Assembly (NCBI GenBank): GCA_020201525.1
Contig: JAIVGO010000002.1
Coordinates: 1-50,105, forward strand
Direction: 5' to 3'
Length of the DNA: 50,105 nt
From: Actinomycetota bacterium
Lineage (GTDB): Bacteria; Actinomycetota; AC-67
The position numbers and the translations under genes were made by a program. Below are positions 28,008 through 37,906 of this stretch, piece by piece; within the stretch, counting starts at the first letter, position 1, and each line of letters opens with the position of its first letter. The notes beneath the pieces are model-generated. The model searched no databases and had not been told where the DNA came from. It saw nothing but the letters and a program-made list of their open reading frames with translations.

Positions 28008-30224
28008 ATGGCGCACATTACCATCGAAGACAATGAACCCACCCGTACCTACAGCGTGGGTGCGTCGCGTTCGGAATTCGAATATCCGTTCCCGTTTTTC
28101 AACAACTCCGACCTGATCGTCACCGTCGGCGGCGTAACGCTCACGCTCGACGAGGACTACACGGTCACCGGCACGACCGGATCGACCGGCGGCTATCCCA
28201 GCGGCGTGGTCACGCTCGATACGGCGGTCTCCAGCACCACGGTGGTGATCGACCGCGTGCTGCCGATCGAGCGCACCGTCGACTTTCAGGAGTCTGGGCC
28301 GCTGGACTTCCGGGCGCTCAATACGCAGCTCGACAAGGGGATCGCGATCGACCAGCAGCTCCGCGCCGGGCTTGCCGAAGTCGAGACCACAGTCGATGAC
28401 GCAATCGCGCAACTCGCCGACATGCTCAACGCCGAGACCGACGGCGTGTTCTATTCGTCGCGCGCCTCAGCGGAAGCCGCCGACATCGTGGCCGGGACTT
28501 CGCTGGTCTTCTGCGGCGGGCAAACCGCGGCAGCAGATCATGGCGGTGGGTGGTACAAGGAGACGCTGGTCCAGCCAGCGCACGATCTCTACTTCGCCAA
28601 GGGCGGCCGCTACTACGCATTCAGCGGCTTTAGCGTTCCTGGCAAGGTCGTGCTGACCCCCGAGATGTTCGGCAGCGAGGGCACCTATGCGACGGACGGC
28701 CCCGCGCTGATCGCGATGGCGCTGATGACCGAGACGCTTGGCACGGCCGCCGTGGAAGCGTGGGAATTCAAGCCGGGCAAGACCTACAAAATCTGGAACG
28801 CTCCGAACGTTGGCGGGCAGAACTTCATCTTCTCGAACGCTGCGCACACGGGGCTTGCCGTAAGCGGCCTCAAGATCAAGACCAACGGCTGCAAGTTCGA
28901 GAGCAGTTACGATTGGGCGATAGGGGGCGGCACCTCCGGCCTGCTATTCCACTTCCGCAATGCGGTCGACCTCGACATCGACGAAATCTACGTCGAGCAG
29001 ACGGTGCCGCTGGCCGCGACGATTTCGGACGGGATCCACGCGCTCACCCTGAGCGATGCCTGCCGTGGCGTCTCGGTGCGCCACGTCAAGCAGATCGGCG
29101 GCGGTGGTTCGGTGTTCATCGACCGCAGTTCGAGCTTCAGCAATCAGGAGCGTGGGCGCGGTTATGAATTCCGCATGATCGAGGCGCAAGACGTGTATTA
29201 CGTCCTCAATCCGCAGTTCAACGGCGATTTTATCGACGCGAACGTGCGGGTGCAAAACGCCGGCCGCGCCTACTTCTGCATCAACGCGAGCCATCACAAG
29301 GTGCGCGTCGATCTCAACGAGAGCCGCGATCTTGCGCAGATCGTCAACATTGCGTGCGAATGCGGGTCAGCGAGCGGCAGCGACGGGGAGAACAAGGTCA
29401 CAAATCTCGATCTGACGGTTTCCGGCACCCATCACGGCAACGTCGTCAACATGCAGATGTCGCAGCGAGAAGTCGGCGTTTCGGCCTCGGGCGTCATGCA
29501 CAACATCGACATCAAGTTCCGCCTTGGATCGGCCTCGGGCGTGACGGGCGGCTCGCTGGTGAATGTGTCCAAGACGGCCGGGCCGTTCGGCGGCGGCGGC
29601 TTCGACAGCACGGCGCGCGGACACAGCCTCTCGAATATCACCATTTCCGGCGTCCTGCAGAACATCGACACCGACACCACCATTGCATCGATCTGCACGG
29701 ATGGCGACTGGACCGGCGAGTTCATCGAGAACATCGGCTTCCGCGATCTGGTCGTCTCAGGCGGCGGGGCGTTCAATATCGACGGAGAGGCGATTGACAA
29801 GAACCTGTTTTTCGAGAACGTCGACGCGCGCGGAAATGCACTCGTTCTGGCCAACGTCGCGACGGGCGTGCTCAACATCGGCGATGGCGTCGGCTTCACC
29901 AACATCAAGTCGGCAGGCTTCGTCAGCGGCCGCGGCTTCTATCGCCACTTGCCGAACGGGCGGGTGCTGCAGTACGGCACGACCACGACCGCGGGCGGGG
30001 CAGCAAGCACCGACCAGACGTTGCCGGTTGCGTTGCGGTCGGCGTCCGCGTTCGATAACTATGTCCTCGGCTCCAACAATTACTCAGGCGGTACGCCGGG
30101 GTTCTCGGTCACGATCCCTACCAGCACCAAGGTCACGATCTCCCGCGCCGATACGACGGGCAACAAGGACTGCGGCTGGTCTGTGGAAGGCTATAGTAGC
30201 GCGACGGGCTCGCCAGAGCCGTAG
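28008..30224 (+). CDS. Tail spike/fibre, T7-type N-terminus and beta-helix
   Basis: 738 residues. Residues 12-90 follow the T7 gp17-type attachment domain (RTYSVGASRSEFEYPFPFF, then a GGV.L loop and GVVTLDTA). A coiled-coil neck follows at 105-145, then LTPEMFGSEGTYATDGPALI, the usual hinge before a right-handed beta-helix (from about 240), and a C-terminal beta domain. It recognises, and may depolymerise, a surface polysaccharide. Catalytic residues cannot be named. It is a host-range gene. Confidence 0.85.
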   Translation: MAHITIEDNEPTRTYSVGASRSEFEYPFPFFNNSDLIVTVGGVTLTLDEDYTVTGTTGSTGGYPSGVVTLDTAVSSTTVVIDRVLPIERTVDFQESGPLDFRALNTQLDKGIAIDQQLRAGLAEVETTVDDAIAQLADMLNAETDGVFYSSRASAEAADIVAGTSLVFCGGQTAAADHGGGWYKETLVQPAHDLYFAKGGRYYAFSGFSVPGKVVLTPEMFGSEGTYATDGPALIAMALMTETLGTAAVEAWEFKPGKTYKIWNAPNVGGQNFIFSNAAHTGLAVSGLKIKTNGCKFESSYDWAIGGGTSGLLFHFRNAVDLDIDEIYVEQTVPLAATISDGIHALTLSDACRGVSVRHVKQIGGGGSVFIDRSSSFSNQERGRGYEFRMIEAQDVYYVLNPQFNGDFIDANVRVQNAGRAYFCINASHHKVRVDLNESRDLAQIVNIACECGSASGSDGENKVTNLDLTVSGTHHGNVVNMQMSQREVGVSASGVMHNIDIKFRLGSASGVTGGSLVNVSKTAGPFGGGGFDSTARGHSLSNITISGVLQNIDTDTTIASICTDGDWTGEFIENIGFRDLVVSGGGAFNIDGEAIDKNLFFENVDARGNALVLANVATGVLNIGDGVGFTNIKSAGFVSGRGFYRHLPNGRVLQYGTTTTAGGAASTDQTLPVALRSASAFDNYVLGSNNYSGGTPGFSVTIPTSTKVTISRADTTGNKDCGWSVEGYSSATGSPEP

Positions 30225-30262
30225 GGTTGTCTCAATCCGTCGCCCGCGTTTATGCTGGAGCG

Positions 30263-31048
30263 ATGGCAAGATTTCACCAGAATGGGTTCAATGGCGCGCA
30301 TTCGATGCTGCGGGGAGCGGCTACGATCGGGTGGTACGCCTTTCCAGGCTCCCGAATTCTTGATTTCGGCTGCGGCAGTGGCGAGCGTGTCTACCAGTAC
30401 CGCGAGGCGGGCTACGAGGCGCACGGCTACGACCTGATGGATGTGGTCGATCTGCGGGCACCTGCTGACCGGGCCTTCTTTTCGGCGCACGAGGCGAAGC
30501 GCGTTAACTGGTCCGACACGCACGTCGCCGACGATGCGATCCGGCTGCCTTATGACGATGCAAGCTTCGATTTCGTTTTTTCCGAAACGGTGATCGAGCA
30601 CTGCTACGCTCTTGACGGCATGATGCGAGAGTGCGCGCGCGTGCTGAAACCCGGCGGGCTTTCCCTTCACACGTTCCCGAGCCGCAATTCCGTGATCGAA
30701 CCGCACATCCTTGTGCCGTTCGGCGGACGTATTCAGGCGGATTGGTGGCTGCGGCTTTGGGCAGGGCTCGGCATCCGAAATTCGGGGCAGACAGAAATGA
30801 CGGCCGCGGAGACCGCGAAGCACAACAGGTTCTATCTCGACTCCGGGATATGCTACAGGTCGGCGGAAGAGGTAGCCGCCATCGCGCAGCGTCATTTCCC
30901 GAGCGTCGCGTATGAGGACCGGCGCTTCTACGCCTACGATTCCCGGCGAGAGCGGCGTCACCGCTATCTTCAGGCGCTACGAGCGTCGCACCCGCTGCAG
31001 GAAGTCGCTACGATCCCGCGCATCCGCATTCTGGCTGCCTGGCGCTAA
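30263..31048 (+). CDS. SAM-dependent methyltransferase
   Basis: 261 residues from the ATG at 30263, chosen for TGGAG upstream. A longer TTG start at 30227 is possible. Motif I ILDFGCGSG, motif II with GYDLMD, and DFVFSETVIEHC then ARVLKPGGLS fit the Methyltransf_11 class. Its place directly after the spike and before the tail tube suggests it modifies surface glycan or a virion protein; the substrate is not evident. It could be a later addition, since it sits between two leader-element units. Confidence 0.85.
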   Translation: MARFHQNGFNGAHSMLRGAATIGWYAFPGSRILDFGCGSGERVYQYREAGYEAHGYDLMDVVDLRAPADRAFFSAHEAKRVNWSDTHVADDAIRLPYDDASFDFVFSETVIEHCYALDGMMRECARVLKPGGLSLHTFPSRNSVIEPHILVPFGGRIQADWWLRLWAGLGIRNSGQTEMTAAETAKHNRFYLDSGICYRSAEEVAAIAQRHFPSVAYEDRRFYAYDSRRERRHRYLQALRASHPLQEVATIPRIRILAAWR

Positions 31049-31059
31049 ACCGCCAGACC

Positions 31060-31102
31060 CCGTGCGTTGTCGGGGCTGAGCCAGCGGGGCCACCGTCCCC
31101 GC
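31060..31102 (+). promoter_or_regulatory. CCGTGCGTTGT leader element 5
   Basis: The motif at 31060-31070 lies 11 nt after the previous stop. A 6-bp stem GCGGGG/CCCCGC (31084-31089 and 31097-31102, loop CCACCGT) abuts the ATG at 31103. CTGAGCCA precedes the stem. Confidence 0.8.
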
Positions 31103-31705
31103 ATGTCGTTCACCCTGGCGAATATCAACGCCGCGCTGACCCGCACCGGCAACGACCCCCTGACCACGTTGGAGGGCGGCTCGCCGGCACAGAAAATCGC
31201 GACCGCGAATTATGAACTGATCGTCAAGGAACTGCTGTGCGCCTACCCTTGGCGGTGGGCGACGAAAGCCAAGACGCTGGTGATGCTTGACGGCACGCCG
31301 GACCTGCCTTGGGCCTACGCCTACCAGATTCCGAACGACATCCTGCATATACGCGTCGCGACCGTTTCGGGCTACCCGCTCGACTACGAGCGGCAGGGCA
31401 ACAAGCTGCTGTGCAACGCCGGAAACACGCAGGACGTGGTCCTGATCTACACCTACAGCGTCGAGGAGTCGCTGTGGCCGCAGACGTTCGCCGAAGCCGT
31501 GATCCAGCGCATGGAAGCCGTCTTCCTTCGCGGCATTGGCGAGCGCTACCAGGAGGCCGACGAGCGCGAAAAATCGGCCAAGGTGCAGTTGCAGCAGGCC
31601 AAGCGCGAGGACGCCAAGGGCCGATCGCCCCGCGACGTGTGGACTCATCCGCTGCTGGCGGCGCGTGGCGGCATCACGGCGTACCCTCCGATCCCATACC
31701 GGTGA
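31103..31705 (+). CDS. Tail tubular protein A-like
   Basis: 200 residues. The start (TLANINAALTRTGNDPLTTL), YPWRWATKA, PNDILHIRVA and a C-terminal helix fit the T7 gp11-like tail tubular A/adaptor family that forms the ring beneath the portal. The start codon is set by leader element 5. Confidence 0.85.
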   Translation: MSFTLANINAALTRTGNDPLTTLEGGSPAQKIATANYELIVKELLCAYPWRWATKAKTLVMLDGTPDLPWAYAYQIPNDILHIRVATVSGYPLDYERQGNKLLCNAGNTQDVVLIYTYSVEESLWPQTFAEAVIQRMEAVFLRGIGERYQEADEREKSAKVQLQQAKREDAKGRSPRDVWTHPLLAARGGITAYPPIPYR

Positions 31706-31708
31706 CGC

Positions 31709-33820
31709 ATGGCGCGCCGCCGCAAAATCCTGCAGACCAATTTCTCGGCCGGCGAGATCGCGCCCGAGCTCGGCATGCGGCAGGACGCCGACCAGTACGC
31801 GAACGGCGCGAAGTCGCTGCACAACATGCGCTGCCTGATCGGCGGCGGAGTGACGCGGCGGCCCGGAACGTGGTGGACCGACGAACTGGCCGCCGACTCG
31901 GTGGTGATCGCATTCATCGCGGACAGCAGCGCAAAGTATTATCTGGTGTTCTCGCACCAGCGCATGGACGCCTATCTGACCGACGGCACCCCCGCCGGCA
32001 GCCTGACCGGGGCGCCATGGGAAACCCCGCGCTGGTCCGAGATGGACTACGTCCAGAGCGGCAACACCGTGTTCCTCGCGCACCCGGAGATGCCGACCCA
32101 GGTGGTGACCCGCACTGGGGCTGCGACGTGGTCGCGCGCGGATTTTGCATTCTTCGGCGGCGCGGGCGGCCGGGTCGAGCAGCCCTATTATCGCGTTCAG
32201 GCCGCAACAATCACGTTGCAGCCATCGGCGCTGACCGGCTCCGTCACGCTGCAGTTCTCGGCGCCGTATTTCACGGTGGCGGCGTTCTCCGATTACGTCG
32301 GCACGCGCATCCGCTACCTAGGCCGGGAAATCCAGATCACGGCGGTCACGGACGGTGACACGGCGACAGGTACGGTGATCGAGGATTTGCCGCCGACGCA
32401 ACGCCTCACGGTCGGAACCTATGTCGGCTTCGCGGTCGGGCATGTGGTGACAGGCGACACGTCGGGCGCGCAAGGCGTGATCACCGCTATCCCGGACGGC
32501 ACGCACATCGATGTCGTGATCACCAGCCGACTGATCAAATTCGAGGCCGAAGACCTGATCGGTCCCGACCAGGTGGTGGCGGTCTCGGCGGTGGCCGATA
32601 TTTCAGCAGCCGCGGTGACCGATTGGGACGAGCAACTGATCGGCCCGGTTTACGGCTATCCGTCCTGCGTCGCGCTTCACCGCAACCGACTGCTCTTCGC
32701 CGGGCATCCGATGGTCCCCAACGGGCTGATGGCATCGCGCCTCGGCAACCTCTATTCGTTCGATGTCGGCGACGGAACCGATGCAGACGGCATTTTCGAA
32801 ACCATCGGGGACGGCGGCGCCTCGGCGATCGTGCAGCTGTTTTCGGCTGAGCAGCTGCTGATCGGCACCGACAAGGGGCTCTACTACGTCCCGGAGGGAC
32901 AAGCGAACCCGTTCCGGCCGACCTCCATTGCATTCTTCCCCTTCGCCTCACCGTGGCCGATCACCGCGACTGCCAAGGCGTGCGCGTTCGATAACGGCGT
33001 GCTGTGGGTTTCGGGCTCACTGGTGATCATCGCGCGACCGACCGGCAACCTGACGCAGTCGTGGGATGCCGAAGAGGTGTCGCTGTTGTCGCCGCACCTG
33101 ATCGACAATCCGACGCGGATGGCGGTGGTGTCGAACTTCAACGACGGGCCGGAACGCTATGCGCTTCTGGTCAACACCGACGGCACGATCGTCCCGCTCC
33201 AGCTTGTGCAGGCGCAGCGCATCCGCAACGCCTCGCCGTGGGAATTCGACGGTGTCGTGCTCGCGGTCGCGTCGATTGACGGGCAGATCGTCATGACGTC
33301 GCGGCGCACGGTGACGACCGCGCGCAATTTCCTCGAGATTTTCGACCAGAACCTGACGCTTGATCTTGCGCAGGAGTTCGACGATCTGGATGACCTCGTC
33401 GCGGACTACGGGAGCGCGACGGTGAACGTCGTGGTCGGCGACTACAGCCTCGGCACTTACCCTCTGGCAATCGAGAACCCGCCGGCGGGGCCCTACACGG
33501 TCGGCTTCTATTACGACACGCGCACCGAAATCCTGCCGCCTGCGCTGGAGGATGACGAGGGTCCGATCGCGGGCGACATGAGCCGCATCGTGGAAAGCCA
33601 CGTCACCGTGCTCTCGTCGGCGCGGTTTGCGCAGAACGGTCTCGAACTTGCGGCCTATCAGATGGCCGACGATGTCAGCGCCGCGCCGCCGCGCAAGGAC
33701 GGCGCGCAGCGCTTCCAGCACATGGGCTGGTCGGTCGATCCGACGATCTACATCACACAACCCGATCCGCTGCCCCTGACGGTGCTGGCGGTTCGCACAA
33801 CCGTGGCATTCAGGTCATGA
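31709..33820 (+). CDS. Tail tubular protein B-like
   Basis: 703 residues. The opening (LQTNFSAGEIAPELGMRQDA, then YANGAKSLHNMRCLIGGGVT) is characteristic of the T7 gp12-like tail nozzle/tubular protein B group found in podoviruses. Long beta-propeller-like sequence follows. It forms the distal tail nozzle. Its stop overlaps the next ATG (ATGA). Confidence 0.85.
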   Translation: MARRRKILQTNFSAGEIAPELGMRQDADQYANGAKSLHNMRCLIGGGVTRRPGTWWTDELAADSVVIAFIADSSAKYYLVFSHQRMDAYLTDGTPAGSLTGAPWETPRWSEMDYVQSGNTVFLAHPEMPTQVVTRTGAATWSRADFAFFGGAGGRVEQPYYRVQAATITLQPSALTGSVTLQFSAPYFTVAAFSDYVGTRIRYLGREIQITAVTDGDTATGTVIEDLPPTQRLTVGTYVGFAVGHVVTGDTSGAQGVITAIPDGTHIDVVITSRLIKFEAEDLIGPDQVVAVSAVADISAAAVTDWDEQLIGPVYGYPSCVALHRNRLLFAGHPMVPNGLMASRLGNLYSFDVGDGTDADGIFETIGDGGASAIVQLFSAEQLLIGTDKGLYYVPEGQANPFRPTSIAFFPFASPWPITATAKACAFDNGVLWVSGSLVIIARPTGNLTQSWDAEEVSLLSPHLIDNPTRMAVVSNFNDGPERYALLVNTDGTIVPLQLVQAQRIRNASPWEFDGVVLAVASIDGQIVMTSRRTVTTARNFLEIFDQNLTLDLAQEFDDLDDLVADYGSATVNVVVGDYSLGTYPLAIENPPAGPYTVGFYYDTRTEILPPALEDDEGPIAGDMSRIVESHVTVLSSARFAQNGLELAAYQMADDVSAAPPRKDGAQRFQHMGWSVDPTIYITQPDPLPLTVLAVRTTVAFRS

Positions 33821-34410
33821 GCGGCGCGGAAATTCCAGTGATTGCCGCGGTCGTGGGCGCAGGCGCCTCGGCCTATGGGACGTTTTCGCAGGTGCAGGCC
33901 GGCAACGCGCAGAAGGACTCGCTGCAGTCCACGCGCGAGTCGAACCTGCTGGCGTCGAAGGAGCAGGCCGAAGCCTACGAGTTTGAAAGCCGCCAGTACG
34001 AGCGGCGCGGGAAGGCGATCCGCACCGCGGCGGCGCAGGATGAGGCGAAACGCTACGACGATCTGGAATCCTCGCTGGAGACGATTTCGGCGATCCGCTC
34101 GGGGCGCGGCGTCGATCTCGACAGTCCGACCGGTCGCGCGATCAGCGACAGCGTGAGCGCTAAGGCGCTGACCGACATCCGCACCTCCAAGAGCAACTAT
34201 GCGCTGGAGGCGACGAGCGGCGACCTTGCCTCGGCACTCGCCGCGCGCAAGGCGGCATTCACCACCTACGCCGGACAGATGGGCTACGACGCGGGCGAGG
34301 CATCGATCCGCGCCGCCGATGCCGGGATCAATGCTGCGATCGCGGGCGGCATCGGGCGCATCGCCGGGCTCGGGCTCGACTACGCGCGCGGCCCGCGCAT
34401 GAGGCCGTGA
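33817..34410 (+). CDS. Internal virion protein, gp14-like position
   Basis: 197 residues: hydrophobic glycine-rich start (VIAAVVGAGASAYGTFSQVQ), long charged helices, and an alanine/glycine-rich hydrophobic C-terminus (AGINAAIAGGIGRIAGLGLD). This matches the small inner-core proteins of T7-like phages, ejected to form the outer-membrane pore. Assignment by position and composition. Confidence 0.75.
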   Translation: MSGAEIPVIAAVVGAGASAYGTFSQVQAGNAQKDSLQSTRESNLLASKEQAEAYEFESRQYERRGKAIRTAAAQDEAKRYDDLESSLETISAIRSGRGVDLDSPTGRAISDSVSAKALTDIRTSKSNYALEATSGDLASALAARKAAFTTYAGQMGYDAGEASIRAADAGINAAIAGGIGRIAGLGLDYARGPRMRP

Positions 34411-34411
34411 C

Positions 34412-37400
34412 ATGGCAGGCACCGGGCTTCCCATTCCGAAAGACAATCCGGTCCTGACCCGGCCGACCGATCCTGTCGGCGCCGGCGCCTATTCGAACGC
34501 CCAGGCGTGGATCAACATCGCGAACGCCACCGAGCGCGCGGCGGCGGCAGAGGGGCAGATCGCAGCCGCGGGCGAGAAGATTTCCGTGGCGGGCGCCAAG
34601 GTCGGCCATGAGGCGATCGAGGCATACCAATATCAGGAGAAGCAGGCGCAGGTCGCCAAGATCGCCGATTTCGAGGTCGACTATCGCGCCAAGAACAAGG
34701 TGGCGCGCGACGAGTTCGCCAAGGACCCGGAAGCCTTCCGGCAGTGGGCGAACGAGACGACGGCCGGCGCGCTGCAGAACGTCCCCGGCTGGATGCTGCC
34801 GCACGCCAAGCAGTTCCTGTCGCGCGAGTTCGAGGGCACGCACGCGACGCTGCTGTCCGAAAAGCGCGCCGAGGACTACCGGCTCGACGCGCAGTCGATC
34901 ACGGCGCGGCTCAAGATGGCCGACGACGAGGTGATGTCGATCGCCTCGAACGGGCTGCTGAATACGCCGGAAGGCAAGGCGGCGCTCGCGACGCACAAGG
35001 GCGTTCTGGATAGCGCGGTGAACCTGCGGCTGATGTCGCCCGACCAGGCGCAACTGCTGACCGAGTCCATCGACACGCGCGCGCAGGGTACGATCATCCG
35101 CAACGACGTCGAGAAGGTCTACCGCGCGCAAGGCTACGAGGCCGCGCGCGCGCATCTCGATGGTGCGCTGGAGCAGTTCGGAACGAAATACAAGGTCAAG
35201 GACGAGATCAGGACCAAGACGCTCGGCTGGCTCAAGAGCGAGGAGGCGGGCTTCAAGGGCGAGCGCGATGCTGTCGCGCGCGAGTGGGCGGCCGCGAAGC
35301 CGAACATCGCGACGCTGCAGCCCGACGTTCTCGCCGACATTCAGCGGCGCGCCTACGAGGCCGGCGCGTTCAAGACCGGCGACGATATCCAGGCACACCT
35401 TTCATCGCTCAATATCATGCGCACCATCCGCCAGCTGCCGCAGGCGGATCAGGTCCGTATTCTCGCGACCGGCAATCTCGACGCCCGCCTTGTCCAGAGC
35501 GAGAGCGGGGGCGATCCCACGGTCGTCAACAAGCTCGGCTATGCGGGCGCCTATCAGTTCGGTGCGCCTCGGCTTGCCGCTCTCGGCGTCTACACGCCGG
35601 GATCGGGCGAGAACTTGGCGGGCTGGTCGAAGACGCCGAAGGACGCACCCGGCAAATGGACCGGCACGTTCAGCATTCCAGGATTCCCGGAGGTGAAGAC
35701 GCTCAACGACTTCCTCGCCAACCCCGATGCGCAGAAAGCAGCCTATGGGCTGCATCAGCAGCGCACCGACAAGGAAATCGATGACCTAGGGCTCGGACAG
35801 TATATCGGGCAGACCATCGGAGGTGTGCCGATCACGCGCGACGGCATCCGCGCGATGATCCACCTCGGCGGCGCGGAGGGCGCGCGCGTGACCTTGGCCT
35901 CGGGCGGCGGCATCAATCCCGCCGACGCGAACGGAACGACGCGGCTTGACTATGCGCGGCTCGGCGGGGGGGCGCCTGCGCTACCGACGAAAGGTGTGCT
36001 CGAGCCCGGCAACATTGACCTGGGTAACCGCCCATCTGTCAAAAACCCGGATGGGACCATCAGCACGGTTCGTTCGATCGATGTCGCGATGGAGCCGGAC
36101 GGCAAGGCTGTTCTTGGAAAGCCCGACGCCCAAACTCGCGTCTTGATCCCAACTGTAAGCGATGACGGGAGGATTATGTCTGACCGCGAGGCGGTCGATA
36201 CGTACAATCGAACCGGTAAGCATCTTGGCAAGTTCAGTTCTGCCGAGGCCGTGGAGGCCTACGCGAAAGAACTCCACAATCAGCAGGATCGCCGATATTC
36301 GGCGGCACCGTCACCCGGCAGCCTGACCGGTTCGCGCCCCGGCCTGCTCGCGCTTGGCATGCTCAAGAAGGAGATGACGCAGGACCTGACCAAGAAGATC
36401 GCGGACTTCCAATCGGCGATCAACAAGACCGAGTTTCCGCCGATGGATGAGATCGGCGCGCTCGGCGCGCAGGTCCATCTGCTCGGCAACGAAGAGCAGA
36501 AGCGTCAGGTCGCCGAAATCGCGGCGCAGGCCGAATACGGCAAGAAGTTCGCCGGACTCCCGCAGTCGAAGCGCGAGGAGATCGTCGGCGCATGGAAGGA
36601 AAAGCTGAAGACCGGCGCGACGCAATACGAGCGGCACTTGGCCGACACCGTGATTTCGAACGACAGGAAAATCACTGAGGAGTTCAGCAGGGACCCGTAT
36701 GGCGCGTCCTATCGCTTCTCGGAAGGCTTCGCCGCGCTGCCGACGATTGACTGGTCCAGCGCGAACGTGGGCGACATTCTGACCGTGAAGGTGGCGCAGC
36801 AGAGCGCGATCCGCGCTGCCGAGGGTCTGCCCGCGTTCTCCGCGCTGCGGCCGGGGGAGGCGCAGCAACTGGCAGGGCAGCTTGTGAGCGGCGATCCCCG
36901 CGCGGCAAAGGCAGTGCTGGAAAAGCTCGGCACGCTGCCGACCGACATCTATCAGGCGACGCTGCGCGATGGGCCGGTCAAGGCTGCGCTCGACGGAATG
37001 ATCCGCAGCTACGACCCGGACAAGATCAACATCGCGATGTCGACCCTCGATCGCGCCTATCGGCAGAACCCGGAATTCTTCGAGCGCGACTTCGGTAAGG
37101 CGACGCTCGACCGGCTGCAGACGTGGCAGGCGCGCAAGGACTCGCTGTCGCCGATCCAGATGGCTGAATTCTTCAAGAGGGCGGACGATCCTGCCTTTGC
37201 TACCGCGCGCAAGCATCTGTTGGAGGAGGGCGAAGAGAAGGCCAAGACCTACAAGCCCGACGACATCGCATATCAGTTGGGCAACTCGTGGCCGATTATT
37301 CCGAACTGGACCGCGCGCAACATCACCGGCTCGCAGGCTCCTCCGCCCGTCGATGGTCTCGCGGCGAAGGCCCTTGCCGCCGAATGGACGCAGGTGTTCA

Positions 37401-37906
37401 AGGAACGCTACGTCGATACTGCTCCTGATGTGAGCAAGGCGGCAACCCAGACCGCAGAGCGGCTGAAAACCGTGTGGGGTCCGTCCGCGGTCGCGGGTGG
37501 CGCGCTTATGAAGCACCCACCGGAGCGCTTCTACCCGCAGGTCGACGGCTCGCACGACTGGATGAAGCGCGACGTCGAGGCGGCGATCGCGGCGTCACGG
37601 TTTGGCGCGCCTGAGACGGTCTCGCTGATCGGCCCTGGGGAGGTCGAAATCCCGTCGTCCTACCGCCTGATTAGTGATCCGCGCACCGAGGCCGATGTCG
37701 CCGCACGGCGTCCGCCGTCCTACGTCGTGGTGATCAAGGATGCCGCCACCGGCCGGGACGTGATCCCGCTGGATTGGGCCGGCAATCCGATGCGCTTCCA
37801 GTTTGATCCGGCGAATGCGCAGGCGGCGGCGCGCGAGCAGTTCACCACGCGGCGCGAGCGAGCCTTGGCGCCGACGCCGGCGCTGGGCGACCTACAGGTG
37901 CCTTGA
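34412..37906 (+). CDS. Large internal virion protein with transglycosylase domain
   Basis: 1164 residues. After a helical N-terminal region (1-340), a lytic transglycosylase-like domain appears around 355-520, with catalytic E364 in QSESGGDP, then YAGAYQFGAPRLAAL. A separate module at about 528-630 (GNIDLGNRPSVKNPDGTIST, later RTGKHLGKFSSAEA) is common in phage ejection proteins. The rest is helical. It should open the peptidoglycan and help build the ejection channel. Confidence 0.85.
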   Translation: MAGTGLPIPKDNPVLTRPTDPVGAGAYSNAQAWINIANATERAAAAEGQIAAAGEKISVAGAKVGHEAIEAYQYQEKQAQVAKIADFEVDYRAKNKVARDEFAKDPEAFRQWANETTAGALQNVPGWMLPHAKQFLSREFEGTHATLLSEKRAEDYRLDAQSITARLKMADDEVMSIASNGLLNTPEGKAALATHKGVLDSAVNLRLMSPDQAQLLTESIDTRAQGTIIRNDVEKVYRAQGYEAARAHLDGALEQFGTKYKVKDEIRTKTLGWLKSEEAGFKGERDAVAREWAAAKPNIATLQPDVLADIQRRAYEAGAFKTGDDIQAHLSSLNIMRTIRQLPQADQVRILATGNLDARLVQSESGGDPTVVNKLGYAGAYQFGAPRLAALGVYTPGSGENLAGWSKTPKDAPGKWTGTFSIPGFPEVKTLNDFLANPDAQKAAYGLHQQRTDKEIDDLGLGQYIGQTIGGVPITRDGIRAMIHLGGAEGARVTLASGGGINPADANGTTRLDYARLGGGAPALPTKGVLEPGNIDLGNRPSVKNPDGTISTVRSIDVAMEPDGKAVLGKPDAQTRVLIPTVSDDGRIMSDREAVDTYNRTGKHLGKFSSAEAVEAYAKELHNQQDRRYSAAPSPGSLTGSRPGLLALGMLKKEMTQDLTKKIADFQSAINKTEFPPMDEIGALGAQVHLLGNEEQKRQVAEIAAQAEYGKKFAGLPQSKREEIVGAWKEKLKTGATQYERHLADTVISNDRKITEEFSRDPYGASYRFSEGFAALPTIDWSSANVGDILTVKVAQQSAIRAAEGLPAFSALRPGEAQQLAGQLVSGDPRAAKAVLEKLGTLPTDIYQATLRDGPVKAALDGMIRSYDPDKINIAMSTLDRAYRQNPEFFERDFGKATLDRLQTWQARKDSLSPIQMAEFFKRADDPAFATARKHLLEEGEEKAKTYKPDDIAYQLGNSWPIIPNWTARNITGSQAPPPVDGLAAKALAAEWTQVFKERYVDTAPDVSKAATQTAERLKTVWGPSAVAGGALMKHPPERFYPQVDGSHDWMKRDVEAAIAASRFGAPETVSLIGPGEVEIPSSYRLISDPRTEADVAARRPPSYVVVIKDAATGRDVIPLDWAGNPMRFQFDPANAQAAAREQFTTRRERALAPTPALGDLQVP